From: an uncultured Pseudomonas sp.
GTDB taxonomy: Bacteria > Pseudomonadota > Gammaproteobacteria > Pseudomonadales > Pseudomonadaceae
Length of the DNA: 64,000 bases
Direction: 5' to 3'
Assembly: GCF_946885955.1 (NCBI RefSeq)
Contig: NZ_CAMPHI010000009.1
Coordinates: 75,974 to 139,973, forward strand
The position numbers and the translations under genes were made by a program. Positions 7,927 to 17,270 of the stretch are shown piece by piece. Under the pieces are notes generated by a model, which saw nothing but the letters and a program-made list of their open reading frames with translations, was not told the origin of the DNA and made no database searches. The stretch's first letter is position 1; every line of letters begins with the position of its first letter.

Positions 7927-9116
7927 GGGAAGGTCTGAAGTAGGCCGGTATTTTTGGCCGACGTCGGCCTTCGCCGATTTTGAAAACGGTGATTTTGATC
8001 AAAAACGATCAAATCATCCGCCACTTCTGGGCTTTTTAGCCGCTGCGAGCACGTCGCGCTGGCCATTTCCCACATTACAGGCGCACGTCTCCTGCATTCG
8101 TCAGCAAATGTCGGCGCGCCATCCACAGATTCGACAGGGCAAACAATGTCATCAGCTGTGCCGTGTTCTTCGCCAGGCCACGGAAGCGTGTCTTCACATA
8201 ACCGAGCTGGCGCTTGATCACACGGAACGGGTGCTCGACCTTGGCGCGTACCTGCGCTTTGATCTTCTCGATTTTGCGCTTGGTTTTGTACAGTGCGCTG
8301 CGCTTACTCAGCTTCTTGTATGTACTGCGGCGGGCAGCGATCTGCCAGATAACCTCACGACCTTCATGTTCTGGGCGCTTCTCTATGCCGGTGTAACCCG
8401 CGTCGGCACCAACCTGTTTTCCTCACCGTGCAGCAGTTTGTCGACCAGGGTAACGTCTGCAACATTGGCTGCCGTGCCGACCGCGCTGTGCACTAAACCC
8501 GATTCGTCATCGACGCCGATGTGCGCCTTCATGCCGGAGTAATACTGGTTGCTCTTCTTGGTCTGATGCATTTCCGCGTCACGCTTGCCGTCCTTGCTCT
8601 TGGTCGAACTCGGTGCATTGATCAGCATGGCATCGACGATGGTGCCTTGGCGCAACGACAAACCTCGGTCACCCAGGTAGCCATTGATGACGGCCAGGAT
8701 GCCGGTAGCCAGCTCGTGTTTCTCCAGCAACCGGCGGAAGTTGAGGATGGTGATTTCATCGGGAATGCGCTCCAGACTCAGCCCGGCAAACTGACGCAGA
8801 ATGGTCGTCTCGTACAGCGCCTCTTCCAACGCCGGATCGCTGTAGCCGAACCAGTTCTGCATCAGGTGAACTCGCAGCATCGCCATCAGCGGATAGGCTG
8901 GGCGTCCGCCTTCACCCTTGGGGTAATGCGGATCAAGACAATCAAACCCTTCCACGACACAACCTGATCCATCTTGATCAGGAATAACTCTTTGCGGGTC
9001 TGCTTGCGCTTGCCGGCGTACTCGGCGTCGGCGAAGGTCATCTGCTTCATGGCAAAACTCGGGGCGCGGGATCGGCGTATTTCACCAGATTCGAGAAGTG
9101 TTTTTCAGAGTGCCCT
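7927..9116. mobile_element. IS5-family insertion sequence, decayed (about 1.19 kb)
   Basis: The left end GGGAAGGTCTGAA (7927-7939) and right end TTCAGAGTGCCCT (9104-9116) share the inverted core TCTGAA and GG positions. These flank a transposase gene that fills the element, at a size right for this family. No clean target duplication could be read, so the ends are approximate. Confidence 0.65.
8075..9050 (-). pseudogene. IS5-family DDE transposase, two frameshifts
   Basis: The N-terminus (MKQMTFADAEYAGKRKQTRK) starts at the complement of 9048-9050. The frame breaks near 8931-8934, where one GATC of an expected GATCGATC (family reading LIDPHYP) appears lost. The middle (PHYPKGEGGRPAYPLMAML through SGMKAHIGVDDESG) reads in a second frame down to about 8417, where a single-base loss shifts to a third frame. 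That frame gives GADAGYTGIEKRPEHEG, the DDE glutamate region KVEHPFRVIKRQLG, and ends at 8075. Restored length is about 326 aa. The enzyme is not expected to be active. Confidence 0.85.
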
Positions 9117-9137
9117 CAGCGATCCAAGTCCTTCTCG

Positions 9138-11531
9138 CTATTGAGCCAGTAGCGGGTCTTCCGGGTTGATGGCTTGAAGCGTTCTGAGGAGTAGGGCGGT
9201 TTTGTCCTTATCGCCGGTCTGTGCGGCATAAACCAATAACGCCTGACGTATCGCTCTGTTGGCTGGGTCTCGCTCAAGCCCGATTTCGAGCAACCTTTCT
9301 GCCTTGGCCTTCTCCCCGCTTTCATGCAGCCCTATGGCATAGGCGTAGAGGTAATCGCTATTGTCAGGAGCCTGCTTATGGGCTTTAGCCAAGTGACCCA
9401 AGGCCTTGCCGCGTCGCCCCTGACGAAGACTGGCCATGGCCAGAGCATAGTGCAGGGGCGCGTCCTCGGCACGGTGTTCATTGAGCTTTTTTGCCGAAGC
9501 GTTGTTAGCCGCAGGCTCAAGGTGCATATTTTCAGCCGACGAACTCTGCTTTTCCGCATAGTGTTTCCTGGCTTCGGTTGTCTCTACCGGATTGTTTAGC
9601 GCTTGGTTAAGTCCGTCCTCAAGCAGCCTGATCCCTGCTCGGGCGTCACCTTGCGACTCAAGCCACTGGGCGAGCAGGATTCTGGCGGGCTGGTAGCGTC
9701 GGTCACGTTTCAAGGCTTCTCGTAGCGCGGGCTCCACATCCTTTGTCCTACCGTCCAGTTGGTAGAGCATGGCCAGATTCACATTTGCCTCGGGGCGCTC
9801 GCGGAGGCTGTGTTGTACCTGCTCATACTCACGAATGGCCTGTTCGAAACCAGCAGGAGCCGCACGGCCCGTCTGGGCTAGCTGCGCTATTTGCCACGCT
9901 GTCGCGATACGCACCGCGCGTACGGGGTCCCGTAACAAGGGGCTGAGCGCCTGCATCAGCAGTCGTTCAGGGGCCAAGGCAGCCAGGCTGCTTACTGCCA
10001 CCTCGCGCACTTGCGGCTCATTGTCCCCCAGCGCCTGAAGGATGGCGTGCAACGTGCGTTGTGAAGGGTAGCGATATAGCTCTGCAAGCAAGGTCGCCCT
10101 ACGAATGGCGGGCAGGGCTTCGTGCTGTAATTGCTCCAGTACGGCCACCAATGCGCCTTCCCTCCCATGCCTGGCGGCGAATAAAGCCGAGGCATAGCCG
10201 TGATCCCTGGGCTGAGGGTTACTGAACAGCTGTTTGAACCGCATTTGCAGGCGAGCCGATGGCATATCCGCATGGCAACCAAGGCAAGCGTCGCTGTACC
10301 CCAATGCCATGGCCTGAGCCGGATTCGGCACACTGAAACTATGATCGTGGCGCAGGTCCTTGACCATAAAGTGGCGAGCCGGCATATGGCAGCTGATGCA
10401 TTGAGCAGCTGCAGTTTCCTGCCGATGCCGATGATGTTCCGGCGAGTCGTAGTTCTTGGGTATCAGGCCGGCGGAGTCGATGTCCGTGCGGACTGCCTGG
10501 CCCGATGAGTTGTGGCATTGCGTGCACAGGGCATTGCCCGTGGCGCGTAACCCGGCGGAGTGAGGGTCGTGGCAGTCCGAGCAACGCACACCGGCGGCAT
10601 ACATACGGCTCTGTATGAAGGAGCCATACTCAAAGACTTCGTCTTTGACCTTGCCATCAATTTCATTGAGGACCGGGCTAAGGGGGCTGGGTAGGTAGTC
10701 ATCCATCATACGATTGGCATGCTGGTAGCCATCGGTGAGTGCGGCCCTGCGGCTGTGGCAGCGACCGCAAACTTCGGTCTCTCTTCTTGCACTGTCGTCC
10801 ACGCCTGCGGATGAAAAGCCATAGCCAGCCTCACCGGCTGGGCGCTTAACCCATTCCAGATGATCGGCGGCGGGGCCGTGGCAACTTTGGCAGCCCACCC
10901 CGAGAGCCTGCCAGGTACTGGCATATTGGTCGGTAATCGGATCGTAGTTGCGCTTGAAGCCCGTGGTATGGCACTCGATGCACATAAAATTTGCGTTCTG
11001 ATTCGGTCCCGTCCAATGCAAGGCGTCGTCATGCTCGATCTGCTGGTTTGGATAGAGTTCGAACCATTGGTTTTTCTGGGTATCCCAAGCCACGTCGAAC
11101 GCTTGTAGCCGCCCGCCGGGCAATGCCAGCAGGTACTGCTGCAGTGGCTCGACACCAAAGGTGTAGGCGACAGGGTAGTCAGCCGGTTTGCCATCGGCAC
11201 CTGTGGTGCTTACCCAGAAGTCAGCGCCCTTGCGCAGAAAGTGGGTGCGCCCTCGCGATCCGGAGAAAGTCCGGGCATTGAAGTTGCCCAGCACTGACTG
11301 CTCGCTTGCCTCCTGCATTGCCAGGTGGTGGTGGGAGCCCCGCCAGTGCTGATATTGCGTTTGGTGACAGGTCTGGCAGCTGTCTTCGGCTACCCAGTGG
11401 TCGACGGTTGGTGGATATGTTGCAGACTGCGAGGCTGTGGTGGTCCAAATTGCTGATCCAGCCGATAGCAGTAAAAACAACAAGCCATACGCTGCGATGC
11501 GATGGCTCAAACTGAGACGGCTACCGAGCAA
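9138..11531 (-). CDS. Octahaem c-type cytochrome with HEAT and TPR repeats
   Basis: The 797-aa protein has an N-terminal hydrophobic signal/anchor (about 12-30) and eight CXXCH haem sites at roughly residues 52, 183, 213, 255, 317, 334, 377 and 415: CQTCH, CIECH, CQSCH, CGRCH, CSDCH, CTQCH, CISCH and CLGCH. The haem part resembles cytochrome c554-like multihaem proteins and is followed by HEAT-like repeats (about 460-560) and TPRs (about 580-790). It should act in the periplasm; its electron partners and substrate are unknown. It lies 41 bp downstream of the sulfatase gene on the same strand, so the two are probably co-transcribed. Confidence 0.85.
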   Translation of the reverse strand: MLGSRLSLSHRIAAYGLLFLLLSAGSAIWTTTASQSATYPPTVDHWVAEDSCQTCHQTQYQHWRGSHHHLAMQEASEQSVLGNFNARTFSGSRGRTHFLRKGADFWVSTTGADGKPADYPVAYTFGVEPLQQYLLALPGGRLQAFDVAWDTQKNQWFELYPNQQIEHDDALHWTGPNQNANFMCIECHTTGFKRNYDPITDQYASTWQALGVGCQSCHGPAADHLEWVKRPAGEAGYGFSSAGVDDSARRETEVCGRCHSRRAALTDGYQHANRMMDDYLPSPLSPVLNEIDGKVKDEVFEYGSFIQSRMYAAGVRCSDCHDPHSAGLRATGNALCTQCHNSSGQAVRTDIDSAGLIPKNYDSPEHHRHRQETAAAQCISCHMPARHFMVKDLRHDHSFSVPNPAQAMALGYSDACLGCHADMPSARLQMRFKQLFSNPQPRDHGYASALFAARHGREGALVAVLEQLQHEALPAIRRATLLAELYRYPSQRTLHAILQALGDNEPQVREVAVSSLAALAPERLLMQALSPLLRDPVRAVRIATAWQIAQLAQTGRAAPAGFEQAIREYEQVQHSLRERPEANVNLAMLYQLDGRTKDVEPALREALKRDRRYQPARILLAQWLESQGDARAGIRLLEDGLNQALNNPVETTEARKHYAEKQSSSAENMHLEPAANNASAKKLNEHRAEDAPLHYALAMASLRQGRRGKALGHLAKAHKQAPDNSDYLYAYAIGLHESGEKAKAERLLEIGLERDPANRAIRQALLVYAAQTGDKDKTALLLRTLQAINPEDPLLAQ

Positions 11532-11572
11532 GGCGGCGCGACTCGTGCAATAGCTCGGTGGCGATATGCTTA

Positions 11573-13501
11573 TCAGCCACCGGCAGGCCCTTCCACACAG
11601 AGTTCTGCCTGCATATCCGAGAGGTCGTAGCCTTCCTGTTGGGGCAGTAGAAATTTATTGACGATCACGGGCTTCGCCAGGTGCTGGTTCAGGAGTGGGC
11701 TCTGTCCATCTGCGCTATTGCCTATCCAGGTGGGGTTTTTCAGCGGTGTGGCCGATCGAGGGCGGGTCAGTACGGTTGGGCTATCCAGCACCACTTTCCC
11801 GTTCCAATACAGTAGAAGCCTTGACGATGCCGGGCCGGGGAAAGGGTGGGTTCTCGCAGGCTCAATCTGAGTAGAAACCACCAACTTGTTGCATGTTTGC
11901 TTGAGTGGGTCGATGGGCGTGCTGAACTGCTCTTCGTTGCCTATCACGACCCTTAGGCGCTGGTCAGGCAGCCAGTCGATCCTCCACACCCCCTGCTGCT
12001 CAAGCAGTGTCTGCTGTACGGGATGCGCAGCTGGGTGCTGGAGGGACAATCCAAGGCTGTAGCCACCCAGTACCGGGGCTCTCTGGAAATCAAGGCCGCT
12101 CAATTGCCCGGCGTAAGCGGCTGTGCTGGGCTTCCAGGTAAACGGCGGTGTACGTACCTGTCGCTCAAAAGCGGTGATGAGTACGTCTGCGTCTGCGGCT
12201 TCGGGAAAGGCGTGCTCTGTTCGGGGCTCTGCCGATGGCGTGGCAATTGCCCCTTTGGCCAGCCCTTTTGTGTAAGTCCCGAACAGGTCTCGGTAGAAAA
12301 ACAATGCATGTTCGAGTTGCTGTCCACCGTAGGTCATATTTCCTAAACCTCCATCGGCCATCCAGTAGAAGGCGGATGGCGCGTCTTGCGTTTGTCCATT
12401 CATCAGCGGACGCAGGTCTCGCCCCATGATTCCAGCCGGTGGAGTCCCTCCAGCCAAAGCAATCAAAGTGGGGAAAATGTCGGTGATATGTGAGGGTGCC
12501 GTGACTTCTCTATTTTCGTAATGATGCGGCCAGCGCAGTAGCATCGGGCTTCTCACGCCGCCATCAAGGTAGTTAGTTTTCTTACCTAAAAGAGGGAAGT
12601 TGTTGTCCCGCGCAAGATTGGGCCCACCGTTGTCACTGGCGAAGATCACAATTGTGTTTTCGCTCAGCCCTTTGCGCTCAAGGCTTTCCAGCAAACGCTC
12701 TACGTTGAAGTCAATGTGCTTGAGGATGGATTGGAATTGTCCATCGGCAGTATTCGGGAATTGATCGGCAAACCTGGGGGAGGGCTGATAGGGAGTGTGA
12801 GGAGCAAACAACCATAAATTGATAAACCAGGGCTGATTCCCCTCTGACATCAGTTCGATGGCTTTCTCGGTCAGGATATCGTCCAGATAGCCCCTGAATT
12901 GTTGTGGTTGTCCACCGTTCTCTTGTAGCCAGGGGTCAAGGTATGTCGGCGCACTACGAATGATCTGGCCTTCTGCGCCGGGGCCTCGTAGTACGAAGTG
13001 GTTGAGCATGCCCAGCCAGTAGTCGAAACCCTGAGCGCCAGGATTTATTTCAGGGTATTCCAAAGCTTCGCCCACATGCCACTTACCGATATGGGCGGTT
13101 CGGTAGCCCAGCGCTTTCAGGCTTTTCGGCAGTGTTCTCAGATCGCTAGAGAGCCCAAGGCCGTTGGTTTGAAAACCGACACTCACAGGGTGCTGGCCGG
13201 TCAGCAAGGCCGCTCGGCTGGGAGAACAGGTGCTGTCGGTAAAGTGCAGACGAAATCGCACAGATTGACGGCTCAGCTCATCCAGCGTCGGTGTCGGGGC
13301 CGTACCGTCGCCCCAGCTGGCGATATCGTTGTTGCCAAGATCATCGGTCAAAATCAGCAGGATATTCGGTCTGGCTTGTTGATCCGGGTCATTGCCTGAA
13401 CAACCCGAGGTCAGCAGAATGACGAGCAGCGCCAAGCCGCAAAATATGGTTCTGAGAGAAGCCGACACAAAAGGATCCCTGATTAGTGAGTAACGTATCA
13501 T
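11573..13501 (-). CDS. Sulfatase (arylsulfatase family) lipoprotein
   Basis: The mature protein begins RPNILLILTDDLGNNDIA, supplying the metal-binding aspartates. The activation motif CSPSRAALLTG has its cysteine near residue 92, to be converted to formylglycine by a maturase not present in the window. GYRTAHIGKWHVG and ASDNGGP are further sulfatase motifs. An N-terminal hydrophobic stretch ends in LLTSGCSG, a plausible lipobox (Cys34), so it is probably an exported lipoprotein. The start at 13501 (MIRYSLIRDP) is preferred over longer alternatives at 13510 and 13537, which run into the divergent oxygenase gene. Its substrate may be a sulfated glycan (inference from context). Confidence 0.88.
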   Translation of the reverse strand: MIRYSLIRDPFVSASLRTIFCGLALLVILLTSGCSGNDPDQQARPNILLILTDDLGNNDIASWGDGTAPTPTLDELSRQSVRFRLHFTDSTCSPSRAALLTGQHPVSVGFQTNGLGLSSDLRTLPKSLKALGYRTAHIGKWHVGEALEYPEINPGAQGFDYWLGMLNHFVLRGPGAEGQIIRSAPTYLDPWLQENGGQPQQFRGYLDDILTEKAIELMSEGNQPWFINLWLFAPHTPYQPSPRFADQFPNTADGQFQSILKHIDFNVERLLESLERKGLSENTIVIFASDNGGPNLARDNNFPLLGKKTNYLDGGVRSPMLLRWPHHYENREVTAPSHITDIFPTLIALAGGTPPAGIMGRDLRPLMNGQTQDAPSAFYWMADGGLGNMTYGGQQLEHALFFYRDLFGTYTKGLAKGAIATPSAEPRTEHAFPEAADADVLITAFERQVRTPPFTWKPSTAAYAGQLSGLDFQRAPVLGGYSLGLSLQHPAAHPVQQTLLEQQGVWRIDWLPDQRLRVVIGNEEQFSTPIDPLKQTCNKLVVSTQIEPARTHPFPGPASSRLLLYWNGKVVLDSPTVLTRPRSATPLKNPTWIGNSADGQSPLLNQHLAKPVIVNKFLLPQQEGYDLSDMQAELCVEGPAGG

Positions 13502-13530
13502 TTCCGACATTGATCGGTGATCAAGCCACC

Positions 13531-14289
13531 ATGCCAACTGCCTCGGGCCTGTTGATCAATTATGCGGCGTTGCGGGGCGCTGTAGAACGGTTGGCTCCTC
13601 TCTATCAGGATAACCAGCCATTTCCGCACATTGTAATTGATGACTTCCTGCCCCCGTCCACGCTGCAGAAGCTTTTGCAGCAGTACCCTTATGACCAAGG
13701 GCTGCCTATCTGGAACGATGCAACGCACAAGGACAAGAGCAGCGGCGAATATGTGCAGAAAGACAAACGCAATATCCGTGACTGCCTGCAGATGCCCGAG
13801 GCCTACAGGCAGTTGGTCTGGGAGTTGAATTCGCATTATTTTCTCGACTTCCTTAGCCGGATGACCGGTATCGATCAGCTGATTCCCGACCCCAATCTAC
13901 GCGGGGCTGGAATTCATCAGATTAGCCGAGGCGGATTCCTCAAGGTCCATGCCGACTTCGCCACCCATCGCGACTTTGCTCTGGATCGCCGTCTCAATTT
14001 CCTTTTGTATCTAAATCAGGAATGGCCGGAAGAATATGGCGGCCATCTGGAGCTTTGGGACAAGGACATGCAAGGCCCACCCAAGCGCGTGCTACCGATT
14101 CTCAACCGTTGCGTCGTGTTCAGCACGACTTCGAACTCCTACCATGGGCACCCTCAGCCAGTGACTTGCCCGGAAGGGGTCTATCGCAAATCTCTGGCAC
14201 TCTACTACTACTCCAATGGCCGTCCAGCAGGCGAGGCTGAACCGGGGTTCGCTACGCTTTGGCAGGAGCTCCCCGAAGCCTACCGGTGA
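13531..14289 (+). CDS. 2-oxoglutarate/Fe(II)-dependent oxygenase (prolyl-4-hydroxylase-like)
   Basis: The 252-aa protein carries a double-stranded beta-helix with an iron triad: HADF (His and Asp) near residue 138, a distal His in SYHGHPQPV, and a 2OG-binding Arg in VYRKSLALYYYSNG. Such proteins often sit in bacterial glycan clusters, where substrates are mostly unknown. The ATG at 13531 is taken as start. A GTG at 13486 with AAGGA ten bases upstream would add 15 residues and overlap the sulfatase start. Its 3' end overlaps the convergent acyltransferase gene by 38 bp. Confidence 0.78.
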   Translation: MPTASGLLINYAALRGAVERLAPLYQDNQPFPHIVIDDFLPPSTLQKLLQQYPYDQGLPIWNDATHKDKSSGEYVQKDKRNIRDCLQMPEAYRQLVWELNSHYFLDFLSRMTGIDQLIPDPNLRGAGIHQISRGGFLKVHADFATHRDFALDRRLNFLLYLNQEWPEEYGGHLELWDKDMQGPPKRVLPILNRCVVFSTTSNSYHGHPQPVTCPEGVYRKSLALYYYSNGRPAGEAEPGFATLWQELPEAYR

Positions 14290-15418
14290 GTACCGGCAAA
14301 TGGGATTTCAGTTTAAGGAAGGGGCTTTCGATAAAGCGGTAACACAGGACCGCCCCCAACCATGACAACAGGAAGCCACCGACAACAGCGGTCAGCATCC
14401 TGATATCCAACAATGTGCCGGTATCGCCGATAGCCACCTTGACGGGATAGAGCAGATAGAACTGAACCGGTACATGCACCAAATATAGCGAGTAGGAAAT
14501 AGTGCCGAAGTGACTGGCCAGCGGGTTAATAAATACACGCAAACCCAAGGTCAGCGGCCCCAGGCTACATAGCAGCAAGCCAGCCCAGATCAGGGCCTCC
14601 AAGTCATGGTAGAAGGGCATTGCCAGCAGGGCCGCGTTCTGCCCCGTCAGGCCATACCACTGTAAAAGCCACGTCAGCGCGCCAAGCAGCAGCATGGAGA
14701 TCAAGCCAACCGCTTTAGGTGCGTTAGTCATTTTTGAATAGCCGCGGCTTAGATAAAACCAGCTAGCCAATCCGCCGAGCAAAAAGGCCAAGCCTCGGCC
14801 AAATAACGATGATTTACTTCCTGGTGGCAGCCCCAGCCACTGCGGTTGCAGCATGTGAATGCAGTGCAAGATAAGCCAGGCTACAACGCCTGCAATCACC
14901 AGCCAACGACCTCGGGGACAGTGCAGCGCCAACATCAACCAAGGCAGCAGCAGATAGAATTGCACTTCGGTACTGAGCGACCACCATGGCACGCTGAAGG
15001 GAAAAATCTCAAAACCAACTGGGACAAATAAGAGCGCTTGCAACGCGCTGGTGGAGTTCCCGGTGCTCAGCCAGGCCACCAGAATGGCCGCATAATAAAG
15101 CGGAATAATACGTAGCAGGCGAGCGCTGTAAAACTGACGAATATTGACGTGCGCGCCATCTCGGATCGCCCGAATAAATGGCTGCGCCAGGAGGAATCCA
15201 CTCAGTACAAAGAACAGCGTTACTCCGGTATTACCTGCTCCAAAAAGTCGAAGCCACAACGGCGAGTCCGCAGGTAAGCCTCCGGTGCCATCGCCGCGAA
15301 GAATGCCAAAGTAGTGGAAAGCAATAACCAGCAGGATGGCCCAGCCACGCAGCGACTCCAACTGAGGGATATAGCGAGTTGGATTGCGCAACCCTGCTGG
15401 TGTAACTGAGTCACCCAT
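14252..15418 (-). CDS. Acyltransferase 3 family membrane protein (OafA-like)
   Basis: The 388-aa protein has about ten hydrophobic helices and the family opening YIPQLESLRGWAILLVIAFH, with the catalytic-type arginine and histidine. GVTLFFVLSGFLLAQPF and SLYLVHVPVQFYLL are further family motifs. Such enzymes move acetyl or other acyl groups onto exported sugars in the inner membrane. It overlaps the upstream methyltransferase gene by one base (TGATG) and closes the minus operon that starts at 19932. It is a distant paralogue of the gene at 16173. Confidence 0.9.
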   Translation of the reverse strand: MGDSVTPAGLRNPTRYIPQLESLRGWAILLVIAFHYFGILRGDGTGGLPADSPLWLRLFGAGNTGVTLFFVLSGFLLAQPFIRAIRDGAHVNIRQFYSARLLRIIPLYYAAILVAWLSTGNSTSALQALLFVPVGFEIFPFSVPWWSLSTEVQFYLLLPWLMLALHCPRGRWLVIAGVVAWLILHCIHMLQPQWLGLPPGSKSSLFGRGLAFLLGGLASWFYLSRGYSKMTNAPKAVGLISMLLLGALTWLLQWYGLTGQNAALLAMPFYHDLEALIWAGLLLCSLGPLTLGLRVFINPLASHFGTISYSLYLVHVPVQFYLLYPVKVAIGDTGTLLDIRMLTAVVGGFLLSWLGAVLCYRFIESPFLKLKSHLPVLTGRLRGAPAKA

Positions 15419-16176
15419 CAGGCGGCGGGCTTGGCCGGAGCGGCTTGGTTAAGGCGCTTGAGTTTGCGGTTGTTCTCCAGATGCTTGCTGGCATGCACAT
15501 AAAATGCGCGCATCCGAGCGCATGAGTCGTCTGTCTGCCCTTCAAACAGCAGCTTGAGCAGCTCGGGGTCATTGCTGCGATCACCGCCCGGTTTACGCAA
15601 CACACCAAGACCAAAGCCGTGATTGAAGGTGAAGCTCTCGTGCTGACCGCGAATTTCGTCCCAGAACTTCCAGGCTCCAAAATCCTGCAGGCGCGCCTGC
15701 ACGTCGTGAAACAGGATAATGCCGCCCGGCTTTATCTTGGGATACCAGTTGGCGAAGTCCTCGCTCACCGCTTCGTAGGTGTGAAAACCGTCAATATGTA
15801 ACAGGTCAATGCTCTCCTCATTGAAATGCCGCAGGGCATCCTGAAAGTACATGCGCATCAAGTAGGAAAAACCATGGTAATTCTGACGGTTATGGTTATT
15901 CACTGCGTTAAAGACCGATTCGTCATATTTGTCGGTGTGTTCGTCACCCTCGAAGGTGTCGATCGCATAGCACAGACCATCGATCTCATTTTCCTTCATC
16001 GATTGGCAGAAGGTGAAATACGACAGCCCCTTGTGCGTGCCCAGTTCTACTAGCATCTTCGGGCGCAGGGCCGCGACCAGATCATAACCAAAGGGTAGAT
16101 GATCGACCCAAGTGCTGAACACCATATGCGAGGGTTCGAAATGGCGAATCGACGGTGGCATATAGACGAGGCTCAT
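15418..16176 (-). CDS. SAM-dependent methyltransferase, class I (Methyltransf_24-like)
   Basis: The 252-aa protein has a SAM-binding glycine region LVELGTHKGLSYFTFC (about 41-56), an acidic residue in YAIDTFEGDEHTD, and a later LLHIDGFHTYEAVSEDF followed by PGGIILFHDV. This is the Methyltransf_24/cephalosporin-hydroxylase-like layout frequent in polysaccharide clusters. The likely role is O-methylation of a sugar, which is inference. It overlaps the upstream acyltransferase gene through ATGA and the downstream one through TGATG, implying translational coupling. Confidence 0.8.
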   Translation of the reverse strand: MSLVYMPPSIRHFEPSHMVFSTWVDHLPFGYDLVAALRPKMLVELGTHKGLSYFTFCQSMKENEIDGLCYAIDTFEGDEHTDKYDESVFNAVNNHNRQNYHGFSYLMRMYFQDALRHFNEESIDLLHIDGFHTYEAVSEDFANWYPKIKPGGIILFHDVQARLQDFGAWKFWDEIRGQHESFTFNHGFGLGVLRKPGGDRSNDPELLKLLFEGQTDDSCARMRAFYVHASKHLENNRKLKRLNQAAPAKPAA

Positions 16177-17270
16177 GCTTTATATCCTTGCAGGGGTTGT
16201 GCTGGAATCAGCTTGTTTTTAAGGGATAGCGAGGGCTTCTCGATGGTCCAGTATAAGAGCTGGGCCGTAACCAGAGACAGCGCAATAGCTAGGAGGGTCG
16301 CTAACTCGGGCGCAGCAATATTACCTCGTGTCAAAACCAGATAAATAACCGGCACATGCGTGAGATATAGAGAAAACGATATGGTACCAAAATATCGAGT
16401 TATTCGATTATTAATCAAATTGCCATCAGGAGCACGCCGCATCAGCATGACCCACATAATGCCGCCCCAGATCATAGCCTCTGGTAGAACATACCAGGGT
16501 GACTCCCATATATAACGCTCCGGGCTGATTCTTGCCGGTGGTACAAGCACAAGTATCAAGCACACCAGCAGCACCAACAAAAACACATTGGCTCGCACCT
16601 CTGAGATGACCACTTGGCCTTTCATATGGGCAAATGCTATTAACGCACCGACTAAAAAGGCTGGCAGCTGACCGAACACGGACAAAATCATCCTATACTT
16701 AAATTCAAATCCCTCTATCCCACCAGGACCAAGTACCTTAAGCACGATAAGCACGTAGAGGACCACTAGGGACAGCAGCATGCATATCCTCAGCACCCTA
16801 CCGGGAATGCACCAGACCAAATAACTCAGCACTGGCATCAGTATATAAAACTGAATTTCAGTACCGAGACTCCACCAGACGATGCTGAAGTAACCTACAT
16901 CATAGGCACTAGCTGTGAACGTCAAGACCGGCAATAACTGCTCGAACTGCTGGGTAATGATAAGTCCTGCACAGGCAACGAAGTAATACGTAGGCAAGAT
17001 GCGGATAGCACGCTGCGCCATATATACTCTGAACGAAGGTAGCTGCCCAATGGACAACCTCTCAATAAACGGACGCGTAACCAAAAAACCGCTGAGTAGA
17101 AAAAACAGCGTCACGCCAGTATTGCCGGCGTACAACAGTGCCAGGATAAATACATCACCCTCCATCACCTTTTTCCCAGAAAGTATTATCCAGGCGTGAT
17201 AGAACAGCACAAGTAGGATGGCGAGGCCACGCAAGCCATCCAGGCTATTAATGCGCCCGGCTGGATTCAT
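16173..17270 (-). CDS. Acyltransferase 3 family membrane protein
   Basis: The 365-aa integral membrane protein starts INSLDGLRGLAILLVLFYHA, with GVTLFFLLSGFLVTRPF and SFSLYLTHVPVIYLV further on, all family motifs. It probably O-acylates the island glycan. The DNA is strikingly AT-rich for this genome: bases 16321-16380 have 24 G/C of 60, against 40 of 60 at 29461-29520 in the CPA locus. That points to foreign origin. It overlaps both neighbours by four bases. Confidence 0.9.
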   Translation of the reverse strand: MNPAGRINSLDGLRGLAILLVLFYHAWIILSGKKVMEGDVFILALLYAGNTGVTLFFLLSGFLVTRPFIERLSIGQLPSFRVYMAQRAIRILPTYYFVACAGLIITQQFEQLLPVLTFTASAYDVGYFSIVWWSLGTEIQFYILMPVLSYLVWCIPGRVLRICMLLSLVVLYVLIVLKVLGPGGIEGFEFKYRMILSVFGQLPAFLVGALIAFAHMKGQVVISEVRANVFLLVLLVCLILVLVPPARISPERYIWESPWYVLPEAMIWGGIMWVMLMRRAPDGNLINNRITRYFGTISFSLYLTHVPVIYLVLTRGNIAAPELATLLAIALSLVTAQLLYWTIEKPSLSLKNKLIPAQPLQGYKA

